From the NCBI GenBank assembly GCA_947444305.1, contig CANEZP010000011.1, forward strand, positions 62,001 to 126,000: 64,000 nt of DNA, given 5' to 3'. The notes beneath the pieces are model-generated. The model did not search any database, was not told where the DNA came from, and saw only the letters and a list, made by a program, of their open reading frames with translations. The first letter of the stretch is position 1. Each line of letters starts with the position of its first letter. Source of the stretch: Pseudobdellovibrionaceae bacterium. GTDB lineage: Bacteria > Bdellovibrionota > Bdellovibrionia > Bdellovibrionales > UBA1609. The position numbers were made by a program, and so were the translations under genes. Shown here in pieces: positions 33,508 to 42,030 of the stretch.

Positions 33508-34890
33508 CTAAATCATGTCCAAGATAAGCTGCGACGGATTCTCGATGCGGGCGACGAACGCCTTCATGAAGTTGGCCGCAACGGCGCCGTCGATCAAGCG
33601 ATGATCGCAAGTGATCGTAAAGTTCATGAACTGACCGCGCACGAATTCTTTACCGTTCCAAACCGGCTTATCCATAATCTTGTACATCCCCAAGATCGCT
33701 ACCTCGGGATGATTGATGATCGGCGTTGCGTACAAACCCGCCACCGAACCGATGTTCGTGACGGTGATCGAAGCGCCTTTCATATCGTCCAAAGCCAATT
33801 TGCCTTCGCGTGCTTTGCCCGCGAGCTGGCCGATCTCTTGTGACATCTGCAAAACGGTTTTGAAATCCGCGTTCTTAATCACGGGCACCATTAAACCGGT
33901 CGGCGTGTCGGCCGCGAAGCCGATGTTAAAGAACTTTTTGTAAACGATCTCGGCCGCGGCGTCGTCCATCGAAGCGTTGAACATCGGGAACTCGCGGCAG
34001 GTCGCGATCAAGGCCTTCATGATGAAAGGCAGGTAGGTCACCTTCACGCCGTACTTCTCGGCGTGCTCTTTCGCCTGGGTACGCATCAACACCAGTTGAT
34101 CGACGCGCGCTTCTTCCATAAGGGTGAAGTGCGGAATGATGTGTTTCGCCATCTGCATGTTCTCGGCAATTTTCTTGCGGATACCACGAAGAGGAACGCG
34201 CTCTTCCATCGAGCCACCTTGATTGGGCACCGAAGGGCGCGGAATGTCTTTCATCGGCGTGCGCGCTTGCGAACCGCTCGTAGGAGCAGAAGCACCGCCG
34301 CCTTTCGCTTTTTGCACGTCTTCTTGGGTGACACGACCCGCGAGGCCCGAACCTTGTAAACCATTTATATCCACACCGGTTTCGCGGGCTAGGCGACGAG
34401 TGGCCGGGGTCGCGAGTACGTCGGAGCCGGCCACCGGCGGATGAAAGTCTTGACCCGCACCGCCGCTGGCCGAAGAGGCTTGCGGCACTTTGCCCATCGC
34501 TTCTTTCGAAACGGGCTTGGTCGGCGATGCCGACATTTGTTGGGCTTGCTGTTGATCTTTATTGTCGCCACCGGACTTGGGCGATTCTTTCGCGGTCGGC
34601 GTTTTCGTTTGTTGAGTCGGCGCCGCGGTTGCGCCCGCGGCCTTGCCGCCTTCGCTGTCTAAAACCAGCAAGACGCTTTCGATTGGAACGACGTCGCCCT
34701 CTTTGTATTTTAATTCTTTAACGGTGCCCGCAAACGGAGACGGAACTTCGACCGTGGCTTTGTCGGTCATCAATTCGACGACGGGTTGGTCGGCCTTGAC
34801 GCTGTCGCCGATTTTTACGAGCCAGCGGACCAATTCACCTTCGGTGACGCCTTCACCGACGTCGGGAAGTTTTACGTTTTGTGTAGCCAT
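33508..34890 (-). CDS. 2-oxoacid dehydrogenase E2, dihydrolipoyl acyltransferase
   Basis: The 460-residue protein has one lipoyl domain (about 1-78; lipoyl-lysine in ELMTDKATVEVPSPFAG). An Ala/Gln/Pro-rich linker is followed by an E3-binding domain (about 155-192; ATPATRRLARETGVDINGLQGSG). The catalytic domain (about 230-460) has the active HRLIDG in TCDHRLIDGAVAANF. It forms the core of a pyruvate or branched-chain dehydrogenase. An AceE-type E1 is encoded at 55.1 kb, so pyruvate is plausible, but the E1 specificity is not shown here. The gene starts 2 bp after the lipA stop. Confidence 0.93.
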   Translation of the reverse strand: MATQNVKLPDVGEGVTEGELVRWLVKIGDSVKADQPVVELMTDKATVEVPSPFAGTVKELKYKEGDVVPIESVLLVLDSEGGKAAGATAAPTQQTKTPTAKESPKSGGDNKDQQQAQQMSASPTKPVSKEAMGKVPQASSASGGAGQDFHPPVAGSDVLATPATRRLARETGVDINGLQGSGLAGRVTQEDVQKAKGGGASAPTSGSQARTPMKDIPRPSVPNQGGSMEERVPLRGIRKKIAENMQMAKHIIPHFTLMEEARVDQLVLMRTQAKEHAEKYGVKVTYLPFIMKALIATCREFPMFNASMDDAAAEIVYKKFFNIGFAADTPTGLMVPVIKNADFKTVLQMSQEIGQLAGKAREGKLALDDMKGASITVTNIGSVAGLYATPIINHPEVAILGMYKIMDKPVWNGKEFVRGQFMNFTITCDHRLIDGAVAANFMKAFVARIENPSQLILDMI

Positions 34891-34891
34891 A

Positions 34892-35929
34892 TTATTTTGT
34901 CCCTTCGACTAAATATTGCGGTTCGGTTTGCGGTTCGTTCTGTAATTCAGCGGTGGCCAAACTTTTGCGTTTTTCGATGACACCCTTCATGAAGAATTCC
35001 CCGGCGCGGTACGAGCTGCGCACCAACGGACCACTCGCGACGTATAAAAAGCCCATTTGCTCGGCTTCGGTTTGCCACTCTTGAAATTTTTCGGGCGTGA
35101 TGAATGCGTCCACGGGCAAATGGCGCTTTTGCGGCTGCAGGTACTGACCGAAAGTGACGACGTCGCAGCCGACGTGACGAAGATCGCGCAAGGTCTCGCG
35201 CACTTCGGTGTCCGTTTCGCCAAGGCCGAGCATGATCGAAGTTTTCGTGTAGCGCGAAGGGTCCCGCTCTTTCACGTACTCGAGCACGCGCATCGATTGA
35301 CCGTAATTGGCGCGCGGATCACGCACGCGTTTTTGTAAACGTTCGACCGTTTCGATGTTGTGCGCGAACACGTCGGGTGCGGCGTCGACGATCTTGGCGA
35401 TGTAGGCTTCGTTGCCTTTAAAATCGGGCGTGAGAACTTCAACGATCAAATCCGGCGCCGAAACTTTCAAGCGCGCCACCGTTTCGGCGAAGTGGCCCGA
35501 GCCTTCGTCGGGCAAATCGTCACGGTCGACCGAGGTAAGTACGACGTAGTCTAAACCCATTTGCGCGATGGCGTGCGAAACCTTTTTCGGCTCCTCAAGA
35601 TCGAGTTTGCCCTTCGGGTTTCCGGTTTTCACATTACAGAACCGGCATCCGCGCGTGCACACTTCGCCCATGAGCATAATGGTCGCGGTCCCGCCGCCCC
35701 AGCACTCGCCGATGTTCGGGCAAGCGGCTTCTTGGCAAACGGTCGCGAGATTCAAACCTTTGAGAAGGTCTTTGATCTGCATGTAGCGCTCACCCGCGGG
35801 CGCGCGCATTTTAATCCAAGACGGTTTCGGCAAACGTTTGCGCGGAGCTTTGGCGGTTACGACCGCGGTGCCGGCTTCGGCAACGGGCATGATCAGAGCA
35901 CCGGCGACCTCAGATTTTTCTGCAGACAT
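34892..35929 (-). CDS. lipA: Lipoyl synthase
   Basis: This radical SAM enzyme inserts two sulfurs into protein-bound octanoate. The auxiliary cluster cysteines are in CQEAACPNIGEC and the radical SAM cluster in CTRGCRFC. VLTSVDRDDLPDEGSGHFA and SIMLGLGETDTEV are typical. The C-terminal region contains GPLVRSSYRAGEF with the RSSY serine that ligates the auxiliary cluster. An N-terminal extension of about 30 residues is rich in Ala. It is first in the operon with E2, lpdA and lipB. Confidence 0.96.
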   Translation of the reverse strand: MSAEKSEVAGALIMPVAEAGTAVVTAKAPRKRLPKPSWIKMRAPAGERYMQIKDLLKGLNLATVCQEAACPNIGECWGGGTATIMLMGEVCTRGCRFCNVKTGNPKGKLDLEEPKKVSHAIAQMGLDYVVLTSVDRDDLPDEGSGHFAETVARLKVSAPDLIVEVLTPDFKGNEAYIAKIVDAAPDVFAHNIETVERLQKRVRDPRANYGQSMRVLEYVKERDPSRYTKTSIMLGLGETDTEVRETLRDLRHVGCDVVTFGQYLQPQKRHLPVDAFITPEKFQEWQTEAEQMGFLYVASGPLVRSSYRAGEFFMKGVIEKRKSLATAELQNEPQTEPQYLVEGTK

Positions 35930-36047
35930 GGGACTTCCTCGCTTTGAGAAACTTTACTCTCAGGTTGTAGTCATCGCATGCAGAAAAGTCCACGACGCGC
36001 GACTCTGGACTGGCGTAGAAGCACCGCATCAGATTACCCTCGCCGCT

Positions 36048-36767
36048 ATGAAATTTTCTGAAGTGATTCGTGAAGCGAAGTTCATCAAGCGCTACAAACG
36101 TTTTTTCGCCGATGTCCACCTCGAGGGCGCGGTGGTCGTGGCCCACGTGCCGAACACCGGGAGCTTGAAAACCTGTTTGTTCGACGGCGCGGATTGCATC
36201 GTCACGGAGTCCAGCAATCCCGCTCGCAAACTCAAAGCGACGCTCCAGTTTTTACGTACGCCCACGACTTGGGTCGGCGTGAACACTTCCCTCCCCAATC
36301 ACTTGGTGCACGAAGCTTGGGAAACCAAAACGATCCCCGGCTGGTCAGACTTTTCGCACGCCCAAAAAGAATTTAAATTGTCGAAAGAAACCCGCCTCGA
36401 CATGGTTCTCGCCCGCAACGCCGAAGACCTCGCGGCTAAGCAGAACTTGCATCACATCGAAGTTAAAAACGTTACTCTCGCGACCGGAGGCACGGCCCTT
36501 TTTCCCGACGCGGAGACCACGCGCGGGCAAAAGCATTTGCGCGAACTGATGGCGTTAAAAAAAGCCGGACACGGTGCCGAGATCGTGTTCGTCGTGCAAC
36601 GCCAAGACTGCACACACTTTTCACCGGCCGATGACATCGATCCCGAATACGGCCGCCTGCTACGGCAAGCCCACGACGAGGGTGTCGTCATCAGCGTTTA
36701 CGCCTGCGACATCGATCCGGCCGCCGGCGTCACGTTAAATCCCCGTCCGCTCAAGCTAAAGTTTTAG
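36048..36767 (+). CDS. sfsA: SfsA family protein
   Basis: ATG 36048 gives a 239-residue protein matching SfsA (sugar fermentation stimulation protein) over its full length. FVADV-like FFADVHLEGAVVVAHVPNTGSL, WVGVNTSLPNHLV, HHIEVKNVTL and FPDAETTRGQKHLREL are all recognisable. The last two contain the nuclease-like core residues E and K. The family has been described as DNA-binding, but its cellular role is not settled. It is divergent from lipA and convergent with the XRE-type regulator. Confidence 0.9.
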   Translation: MKFSEVIREAKFIKRYKRFFADVHLEGAVVVAHVPNTGSLKTCLFDGADCIVTESSNPARKLKATLQFLRTPTTWVGVNTSLPNHLVHEAWETKTIPGWSDFSHAQKEFKLSKETRLDMVLARNAEDLAAKQNLHHIEVKNVTLATGGTALFPDAETTRGQKHLRELMALKKAGHGAEIVFVVQRQDCTHFSPADDIDPEYGRLLRQAHDEGVVISVYACDIDPAAGVTLNPRPLKLKF

Positions 36768-36793
36768 GCTCAAGCGGATTTGGTGCTGCCGGA

Positions 36794-37114
36794 TCACCTC
36801 GAATTCGGCCTGCGTGTTCCTTGCCCAACCCAGTCGAGCGCGTCGGCGCACCTTCGCAGCGCCTTTAAAGTGATGGAACCGGCGGCCTCTTCTTTTTCGT
36901 AACGAAAATAAGCCGAAGGACTCAACCCCGCCCGCGCGGCGACCTTGCGCACGCTGAAAAGCAAAGCCAAGCGCATGCGTTTCAACCAGGGTTCCTTAGT
37001 TTCAAGCTTGAGAAACGGCCGAACCTCGTCGTCGATTTCGAGATGCATCTGCACGCGATATCGCCACTTCTGCTTCTCGTCGCGTACGTACTTATCATCC
37101 CAAACACGGCCCAT
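36794..37114 (-). CDS. Small XRE-type regulator, mobile mystery protein A-like
   Basis: The 106-residue protein has a helix-turn-helix at about 55-100: RLALLFSVRKVAARAGLSPSAYFRYEKEEAAGSITLKALRRCADALD. The run ending SITLKALRRCADAL resembles proteins labelled mobile mystery protein A (MmyA), which usually pair with a Fic-type MmyB. No such partner is visible here. Upstream lies a 65-bp element of inverted repeats (37125-37189), a likely autoregulatory operator. GGGG precedes the ATG. This could be a remnant of a mobile or toxin-antitoxin-like unit. Confidence 0.65.
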   Translation of the reverse strand: MGRVWDDKYVRDEKQKWRYRVQMHLEIDDEVRPFLKLETKEPWLKRMRLALLFSVRKVAARAGLSPSAYFRYEKEEAAGSITLKALRRCADALDWVGQGTRRPNSR

Positions 37115-37124
37115 CTAACCCCTG

Positions 37125-37189
37125 TCAGCCTTCCGTGCCGGAATATCCGCACGGTAATAATGTGCGGATATTTCCGCACGGAAGGCTGA
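37125..37189. promoter_or_regulatory. Large inverted repeat, probable operator
   Basis: Two 28-bp arms (37125-37152 and 37162-37189) are inverted with two mismatches around the 9-bp spacer GGTAATAAT. The right arm itself contains a perfect inner palindrome, GTGCGGA-TATT-TCCGCAC (37162-37179). It lies 11 bp upstream of the start codon of the HTH gene, which suggests a double operator or a cruciform. Confidence 0.6.
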
Positions 37190-37416
37190 GTGCAAGTGAA
37201 GGTACTCGTGGAGCTTCATCGCGGCCGCATGCCGAAGCATTGCGTAGTCGGATCGCGGATCCAGGGATCTGATTTCGGAATAGCCGCTGCACCAGCGGCC
37301 GCTGCGAAGGCATCCATCGCAGATGGCCGGCGGCCAGAGGCCGGGCGCCGGCGCCTGCCCCCGCCCCCGCTACGACTGACCGACCCTGGCCGGGTCCGCC
37401 GCAGGGTAAGCAGGGC
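37190..37416. other. GC-rich spacer without a credible gene
   Basis: These 227 bp between the inverted repeat and the terminator have unusually high G+C and several short self-complementary runs (GCGGCCGC, GGCCGGCGGCC, CCGGCGCC). Frames open in several registers only because of composition, and none shows a protein-like product. A degraded partner gene of the HTH protein is possible but not demonstrable. Confidence 0.4.
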
Positions 37417-37449
37417 AAAAAAAAAGAGCCCGGGTGGGCTCTTTTTTTT
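37417..37449. terminator. Bidirectional Rho-independent terminator
   Basis: A run of A, then GAGCCC, the loop GGGT, GGGCTC and eight T residues form a hairpin with T-runs readable on both strands. It ends 34 bp from the stop of the DsbA-like gene and probably terminates it. Confidence 0.85.
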
Positions 37450-37482
37450 CGTCCGCCGGAAGGCGGCCATGTCTCGGCGTGA

Positions 37483-38277
37483 TTATTTTTTCTCGGCGAG
37501 GTGGCGGTCGATGATTTTCTTGAATTCGGGGGCGGGGTAAGCGCCGCGCAACGAAACGCCGTTGATCAAGAAACCGGGCGTGCCGGAGAATTCGAATTTC
37601 TTCGCTTCTTCCATATCGGCGGCGATACGTTTTTGTACACCTTCCGAATTGATGTCTTTTTCAACTTTCTTGAGATCGGCGCCGACTTTTTTGGCGGTCG
37701 CTTTCAAGAACTTCTCGCCGTCCGAGGTCAAAGCTTTTTGATCTTGGAAAATAGCGTCGTGGAATTTCTCGGCCTTGGCGTGATCTTGCATCGCGATGGC
37801 TTCGAAGTACTTCGCCGCGGGCATGGCCATCGGGTGGAAATCTAAAGGCAAGTGTTTGAAAACGACGCGAACTTTATCGCCGTACTCTTTTTGCACTTCT
37901 TTAACCGTTTGGTAACCGCGTGAGCAGTAAGGGCACTGGAAGTCGGAGAATTCAAAGATCGTGATGGGCGCGTCTTTTTTACCGAAGATCACGCGGCCTT
38001 CTTCAACCACGGCTACTTTGGGATTTTTGAACTCGCCGTCCATGCGTGCGGCTTCTTCTTTGGCTTCGTCTTCACGGCCGGATTCTTGGGCGGTCTTAAC
38101 GGCTTCGTTCACGACGGCGACGAATTTCTTCGGGTCTTTTTTAATCGCGTTGAAAACGATGTCGGGATTGTCTTCGATGATTTTTTCGACCTGCTGCTTG
38201 CCCGTGCATCCGCTGATGAAGGCCGCGGCAACCAAAGTCCATAACAGAGATGACATATTTTTTGATGTAAGGTCCAA
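37483..38277 (-). CDS. DsbA/thioredoxin-fold lipoprotein
   Basis: The 264-residue protein has a lipoprotein signal ending ISGC (Cys24), a helical N-terminal part, and a DsbA-type thioredoxin fold from about 100. The redox motif CPYC lies in FSDFQCPYCSRG, and the cis-Pro in FSGTPGFLING. It should act as a membrane-bound disulfide oxidase or isomerase outside the cytoplasm. TTG at 38277 is taken as the start because AAGGAG lies 7 nt upstream. The internal ATG at 38256 lacks a ribosome site. The bidirectional terminator follows. Confidence 0.87.
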   Translation of the reverse strand: MDLTSKNMSSLLWTLVAAAFISGCTGKQQVEKIIEDNPDIVFNAIKKDPKKFVAVVNEAVKTAQESGREDEAKEEAARMDGEFKNPKVAVVEEGRVIFGKKDAPITIFEFSDFQCPYCSRGYQTVKEVQKEYGDKVRVVFKHLPLDFHPMAMPAAKYFEAIAMQDHAKAEKFHDAIFQDQKALTSDGEKFLKATAKKVGADLKKVEKDINSEGVQKRIAADMEEAKKFEFSGTPGFLINGVSLRGAYPAPEFKKIIDRHLAEKK

Positions 38278-38404
38278 GAGAAGACTCCTTTAAATTGATT
38301 TCAGGGGCCATTCTTACACATGGTCTTGCCGCTGAGAAGCCCTCGTCTCAAATCTGGACGCCCGCGCCATAGACAAAAGCAAACGAGGCCGTTACGATTT
38401 TTTC

Positions 38405-39109
38405 ATGAAAACATTTTTATTCCACATCATCGCCCTCATCAGCATAACCCTTACGGTCGGTTGCAAATCCCAGTCAGCCAAAGACGACTCGGATTCACGC
38501 GAAGTACGGACCCGCACCGCGCAGTTCCGTTACAACGAACTGATGATTAAAGATTACGACGAGATGTCCCAGATGGTGAACGGCAAGCTGAAGCAAGCGC
38601 GTTCCGTCGGCAGCAATTCGAGCGACGAAAACGTGAATGATCAAGAGGCGGTCGAACATTTACGCGAAGCCGTTAAGCTGATTCTTTCCCGCCCCGACAG
38701 CGACAACATGGTCGCCAAGCTGATGCCCGAAGTGCGCAAAGAACTTAGTGGATACAACGCGTTCGAAGACGTGCTCAGCGGCATAACCGCCGAAGTTATC
38801 GCGGTGGTGAAAGACGACAAAGCCGCCCCGAGTTCGCAGGCGACCGGGATTTTTGTGCTCGAAAATTTGATCGCGTTGATCAAATCCGAAGCCGGCGGCA
38901 ATAACGACCTGCGCCGGATCCTCGATCGCATCCGCTCGGGCGACATCGACGTATCTGATTCCGTACGCAAAGACATGAAGCTGCGCGGAATGTTTAAAAC
39001 GATGAATCCGTCGAAGGCCGCCAAAACGGTATTGAAATCGCTGCCCCCGTTAGCGGATAAAAAGAGCGGCAAAAAGACTGCGCCTAAGAAAGATCAAGAC
39101 GACGAATAG
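38405..39109 (+). CDS. Lipoprotein of unknown function, helical
   Basis: The 234-residue product has signal MKTFLFHIIALISITLTVGC (lipobox TVGC). The mature part is charged and helix-rich (DYDEMSQMVNGKLKQ, EHLREAVKLILSRPD), with a Lys-rich tail (KKSGKKTAPKKDQDDE). No family is recognised. It is divergent from the DsbA-like gene and ends 3 bp from a convergent gene. Confidence 0.65.
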   Translation: MKTFLFHIIALISITLTVGCKSQSAKDDSDSREVRTRTAQFRYNELMIKDYDEMSQMVNGKLKQARSVGSNSSDENVNDQEAVEHLREAVKLILSRPDSDNMVAKLMPEVRKELSGYNAFEDVLSGITAEVIAVVKDDKAAPSSQATGIFVLENLIALIKSEAGGNNDLRRILDRIRSGDIDVSDSVRKDMKLRGMFKTMNPSKAAKTVLKSLPPLADKKSGKKTAPKKDQDDE

Positions 39110-39112
39110 ATT

Positions 39113-39607
39113 TTATTGGCGGGAGAAGGTGAACAAGCTTTCGACCGAAACGCCGCGTGAACTCTCGAAGCGGATCATGATGTCGTTCTTACCCATCTGG
39201 AGCGGTATAAAGTCGGTCGTTAATGCGCCCGACGCCGGGAAGATGGTCGCCGAATAACCGTTCGATAAATTGCGAACCGAAACATTCTCGGCGTTGCCGT
39301 TCACTTGGCAGGCCTTACCCGTTAAACGTATCCAACGCGCGCCCGTATCTTTCGGGCCGGCTTCTTTCACGTCCCAACACGGCAACGCGACGACGTTCAT
39401 ATCAATGGGCGGAAGCACTTTCGTGGTCGGCGCCAACTGAATCGGCAACGAGGCCGGTAGACGAATCAGTTTCTGAAGCGGATTAGCGGCCGTCGCTTGC
39501 TCGGGGCGGCTCGAATAAACGAAGCTGCCGAACACCCACGACGTGCCGAGCAGCACGAAGGCGGTAACTTTCAATAAGGTAAAGCGGGCTTGGTTGCGCG
39601 TCATCAA
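39113..39607 (-). CDS. Membrane-anchored protein of unknown function
   Basis: The 164-residue protein has a basic start (MMTRNQARFTLLK), one N-terminal hydrophobic helix (about 12-32) and an extracytoplasmic beta-rich domain. The domain has two cysteines (ALPCWDV, GKACQVNG) that could form a disulfide and a C-terminal immunoglobulin-like pattern (GKNDIMIRFESSRGVSVESLFTF). No family is recognised. It lies downstream of another secreted-protein gene on the same strand, 90 bp away. Confidence 0.6.
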   Translation of the reverse strand: MMTRNQARFTLLKVTAFVLLGTSWVFGSFVYSSRPEQATAANPLQKLIRLPASLPIQLAPTTKVLPPIDMNVVALPCWDVKEAGPKDTGARWIRLTGKACQVNGNAENVSVRNLSNGYSATIFPASGALTTDFIPLQMGKNDIMIRFESSRGVSVESLFTFSRQ

Positions 39608-39696
39608 AGATATTGTCGGAACAACCGGAGATCCGCTCCACGAGCCAAAAGGCGGATGCTTTAATGAGACGTTTTAGTATGAGACGCGAAACCGTC

Positions 39697-40515
39697 TCAA
39701 TTTGACCAAGCGAGACCGACGAGCAGTAAATCCTGCTGTACGGTGCGTCCCTGCGGCTTTGTGTCTTGCGAAGCCGTCAGTGAACACGAAATAGAATTGG
39801 TCATTTGGCGAGTCGTGATTATTTGGGTTAGCCCATCCCAGGTATTGTGCAGACCGGTCACGCGCACGCGTTTGGTGACTTGGTAGCCGAGCGTATAGAT
39901 CATCTCCGTGGGCGCCGAGATCACGCCCGACATTTCCGCCCGAACCTTGAATTCAAAGCCGTAAGGATTGTCGATCGAGACGTCCATGTTCGGACCGGCG
40001 AAGTTGTACTTCCACTTCACCTTAAACTTTTGCACCTTCACGTTGACGTTCGAAACCTTATCTTTGAGTTCGTACACGGGCTTCAGAGCGGGGTCGTTCT
40101 TCGCGTAGTTGTCGACGTGGTATTCGACCAGCTTGCGGCCCATGTAGGTAGCGAAACGTTGCTGTTCTTCTTGGTAGCGCTGCACGGTTAGCGTTTCACC
40201 CGTGTAGTACGTGTACCCGTCCGAGCGCGATGGATTGTTGATCGACTGTTCCGTCGGCGTTTGGCCGAAGCGGTACTGGTACTGACTCTGGAAATCTTTA
40301 GAAAGCTTCTCGTTGAAAATGACTTGGCTCAGCGGTTTGCCGCTCGGTTTCGGAACCTCGAGCATGACCATCTCTATGTCGCGCTTGCTGCGTTCTTCGG
40401 GAACATCATTGACGTAACCATGGTGCCCACCGAACGCGGGCACTTGACCGGCGCCGCCGGCATGCAGCGCCATGGACGCCGTTAAGAATGCAAAAAGCAG
40501 GAGTGGTTTGAGCAC
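39697..40515 (-). CDS. Secreted protein of unknown function
   Basis: The 272-residue product has a signal peptide (MLKPLLLFAFLTASMALHAGGA). It contains a tyrosine/glutamine-rich helical middle (DFQSQYQYRFGQTPTEQ, QRYQEEQQRFATYMGR) and a beta-rich end (KWKYNFAGPNMDVSIDNPYGFEF to RQMTNSISCSLTASQD), which may be a small outer-membrane barrel. The stop overlaps a 7-bp inverted repeat (TGAGACG/CGTCTCA, 39680-39699). No family is recognised. Confidence 0.6.
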   Translation of the reverse strand: MLKPLLLFAFLTASMALHAGGAGQVPAFGGHHGYVNDVPEERSKRDIEMVMLEVPKPSGKPLSQVIFNEKLSKDFQSQYQYRFGQTPTEQSINNPSRSDGYTYYTGETLTVQRYQEEQQRFATYMGRKLVEYHVDNYAKNDPALKPVYELKDKVSNVNVKVQKFKVKWKYNFAGPNMDVSIDNPYGFEFKVRAEMSGVISAPTEMIYTLGYQVTKRVRVTGLHNTWDGLTQIITTRQMTNSISCSLTASQDTKPQGRTVQQDLLLVGLAWSN

Positions 40516-40575
40516 GTCTCATTATAGCATAAATATCTGAAATCCTTTGACTCTGTCCCATTATGAGACATTCAT

Positions 40576-41208
40576 ATGGGCATGGTTTTGAAGGCTCGAA
40601 ATGACATTCATCTGGCGCGCCGGATTTGGCACTTTGTCGGAGTTTTGGTCATCTTCTTTTTGTACTGGGTGTTCACTCCGCGCCAAGCGATCATCGCCGC
40701 CGCGGCGATGAGTTTCGTATTAATCAGCTTCGACATTAGCCGTTTGTACGTCCCGTTTTTCAACCGGCTGTTCACTTGGATGTTCAAACCCGTACTGCGC
40801 GATTGCGAACGCGAAAAACTTTCGGGGCTCTCGGCACTCATGGCCGGCGTGACCATCGTGGTTTCCTTTTTCCCAAAACCGGTGGGATTATTGGCGCTGT
40901 TGTTCTTAGCGGTGGCCGACCCGCTCGCGAGTTACTTCGGTATCCGTTTCGGCAAAGACAAATTGATAGGCAATAAAAGTGTTCAAGGAACGTTCGCCGC
41001 CTTCGTGGCCTGTTTCTTTATCGCGTTAGGTTATTTTTTGTACATGGACCTCATGCGCGAACGTTTGTTTATCGTTTGTCTTTTGGCCGGTTTGACCGGC
41101 GCGTTCTCGGAATTGGTGCCCATTTTCAAATTAGATGATAACTTTGTTTTCCCGGTCGTCAGTTCGGCATTGTTGCTCGGCTTGTTTTACGTATTTGGAG
41201 GCCTGTAA
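40576..41208 (+). CDS. CTP-dependent lipid kinase-like membrane protein (SEC59/DGK1/VTE5 type)
   Basis: The 210-residue protein has about six membrane segments and the signature ADPLASYFGIRFGKDKLIGNKSVQGTFAAF. This signature is shared by dolichol kinases, CTP-dependent diacylglycerol kinases and phytol kinases, where it binds CTP. RRIWHFVG at the N-terminus is also typical. It probably phosphorylates a lipid alcohol such as diacylglycerol or a polyprenol. pssA follows with no gap, so a role in phospholipid supply is likely. Confidence 0.78.
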   Translation: MGMVLKARNDIHLARRIWHFVGVLVIFFLYWVFTPRQAIIAAAAMSFVLISFDISRLYVPFFNRLFTWMFKPVLRDCEREKLSGLSALMAGVTIVVSFFPKPVGLLALLFLAVADPLASYFGIRFGKDKLIGNKSVQGTFAAFVACFFIALGYFLYMDLMRERLFIVCLLAGLTGAFSELVPIFKLDDNFVFPVVSSALLLGLFYVFGGL

Positions 41209-42030
41209 ATGAATACCGAATCCACCACGCCACACGTTCCGCGCAAAGTCGGCATGCACATCTACGTGTTACCCAATTTGCTTACGACCATGAATATGTT
41301 CTTCGGTTTTTTCGCGATCATTTATTCCATCAACGGGAATTTCACCTACGGAGCGTACGCGATCGTCGTCGCGGCAATTTTCGACACCCTCGACGGCCGC
41401 GTGGCCCGCGCAACCAATTCAATGAGTAAGTTCGGCGCCGAATACGACAGTCTTTCGGATTTAATCAGCTTCGGCCTCGCGCCGAGTTTGATGCTTTTTC
41501 TTTGGTCACTCGAACCGTTCGGTCGCGTCGGCTGGTTGGCGTGTTTCTTTTTCGTCGCGTGCGGCGCTTTACGCTTGGCCCGCTTTAACGTTCAGAGTGG
41601 TTCGGTCGAGAAAGCCTACTTCCAAGGTTTACCGATCCCGATGGCCGCCGGCATCGTCGCTTCGAGCGTGCTCGCGTTCGAAGATTTAGAACTCGATGCC
41701 GCCCGTCACTGGGGCGTCCTCGCCATGACCATCGGTCTCGGCTTCGTGATGGTGTCTACCTTTCGCTACCGCAGTTTCAAGGACATCGACTTCAAACACC
41801 GTTTGCCGTTTCGCTATCTCACGCTCGGTGTTTTTGCTCTAGCGGCGGTCGCGATTCGTCCCGAAACTACGCTGTTTGTTCTGTTCCTTACTTATGCTAC
41901 TTTGGGCGCCGTCTTCGGAATTTGGCGGTTAGGCAACCGTCATCCCCGCAAGATGAAACCCTTTACCCCCGAAGCGGGGGAAGATCTGCACGAGGAACTC
42001 GAAACCCATGAGCCAACCACCCAAAACTAA
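41209..42030 (+). CDS. pssA: CDP-diacylglycerol-serine O-phosphatidyltransferase
   Basis: The 273-residue inner-membrane enzyme makes phosphatidylserine from CDP-diacylglycerol and serine, the precursor of phosphatidylethanolamine. The CDP-alcohol transferase signature D-x2-DG-x2-AR-x8-G-x3-D-x3-D is present in FDTLDGRVARATNSMSKFGAEYDSLSD. Seven or eight membrane segments fit the family. The gene starts right after the lipid-kinase-like gene and overlaps asd by 23 bp. Confidence 0.92.
   Translation: MNTESTTPHVPRKVGMHIYVLPNLLTTMNMFFGFFAIIYSINGNFTYGAYAIVVAAIFDTLDGRVARATNSMSKFGAEYDSLSDLISFGLAPSLMLFLWSLEPFGRVGWLACFFFVACGALRLARFNVQSGSVEKAYFQGLPIPMAAGIVASSVLAFEDLELDAARHWGVLAMTIGLGFVMVSTFRYRSFKDIDFKHRLPFRYLTLGVFALAAVAIRPETTLFVLFLTYATLGAVFGIWRLGNRHPRKMKPFTPEAGEDLHEELETHEPTTQN

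Noticed and set aside
37190-37540. Plus-strand frame of 116 codons and overlapping minus frames in the GC-rich spacer
   Set aside because: Low-complexity Arg/Pro/Ala products caused by base composition, and they cross a strong terminator.
39680-39699. TGAGACG/CGTCTCA hairpin, with similar GTCTCA/TGAGAC pairs near 40505, 40560 and 51491, considered as a shared regulator site
   Set aside because: The hexamer is expected roughly 30 times by chance in 64 kb on both strands, and spacing and orientation differ between sites.
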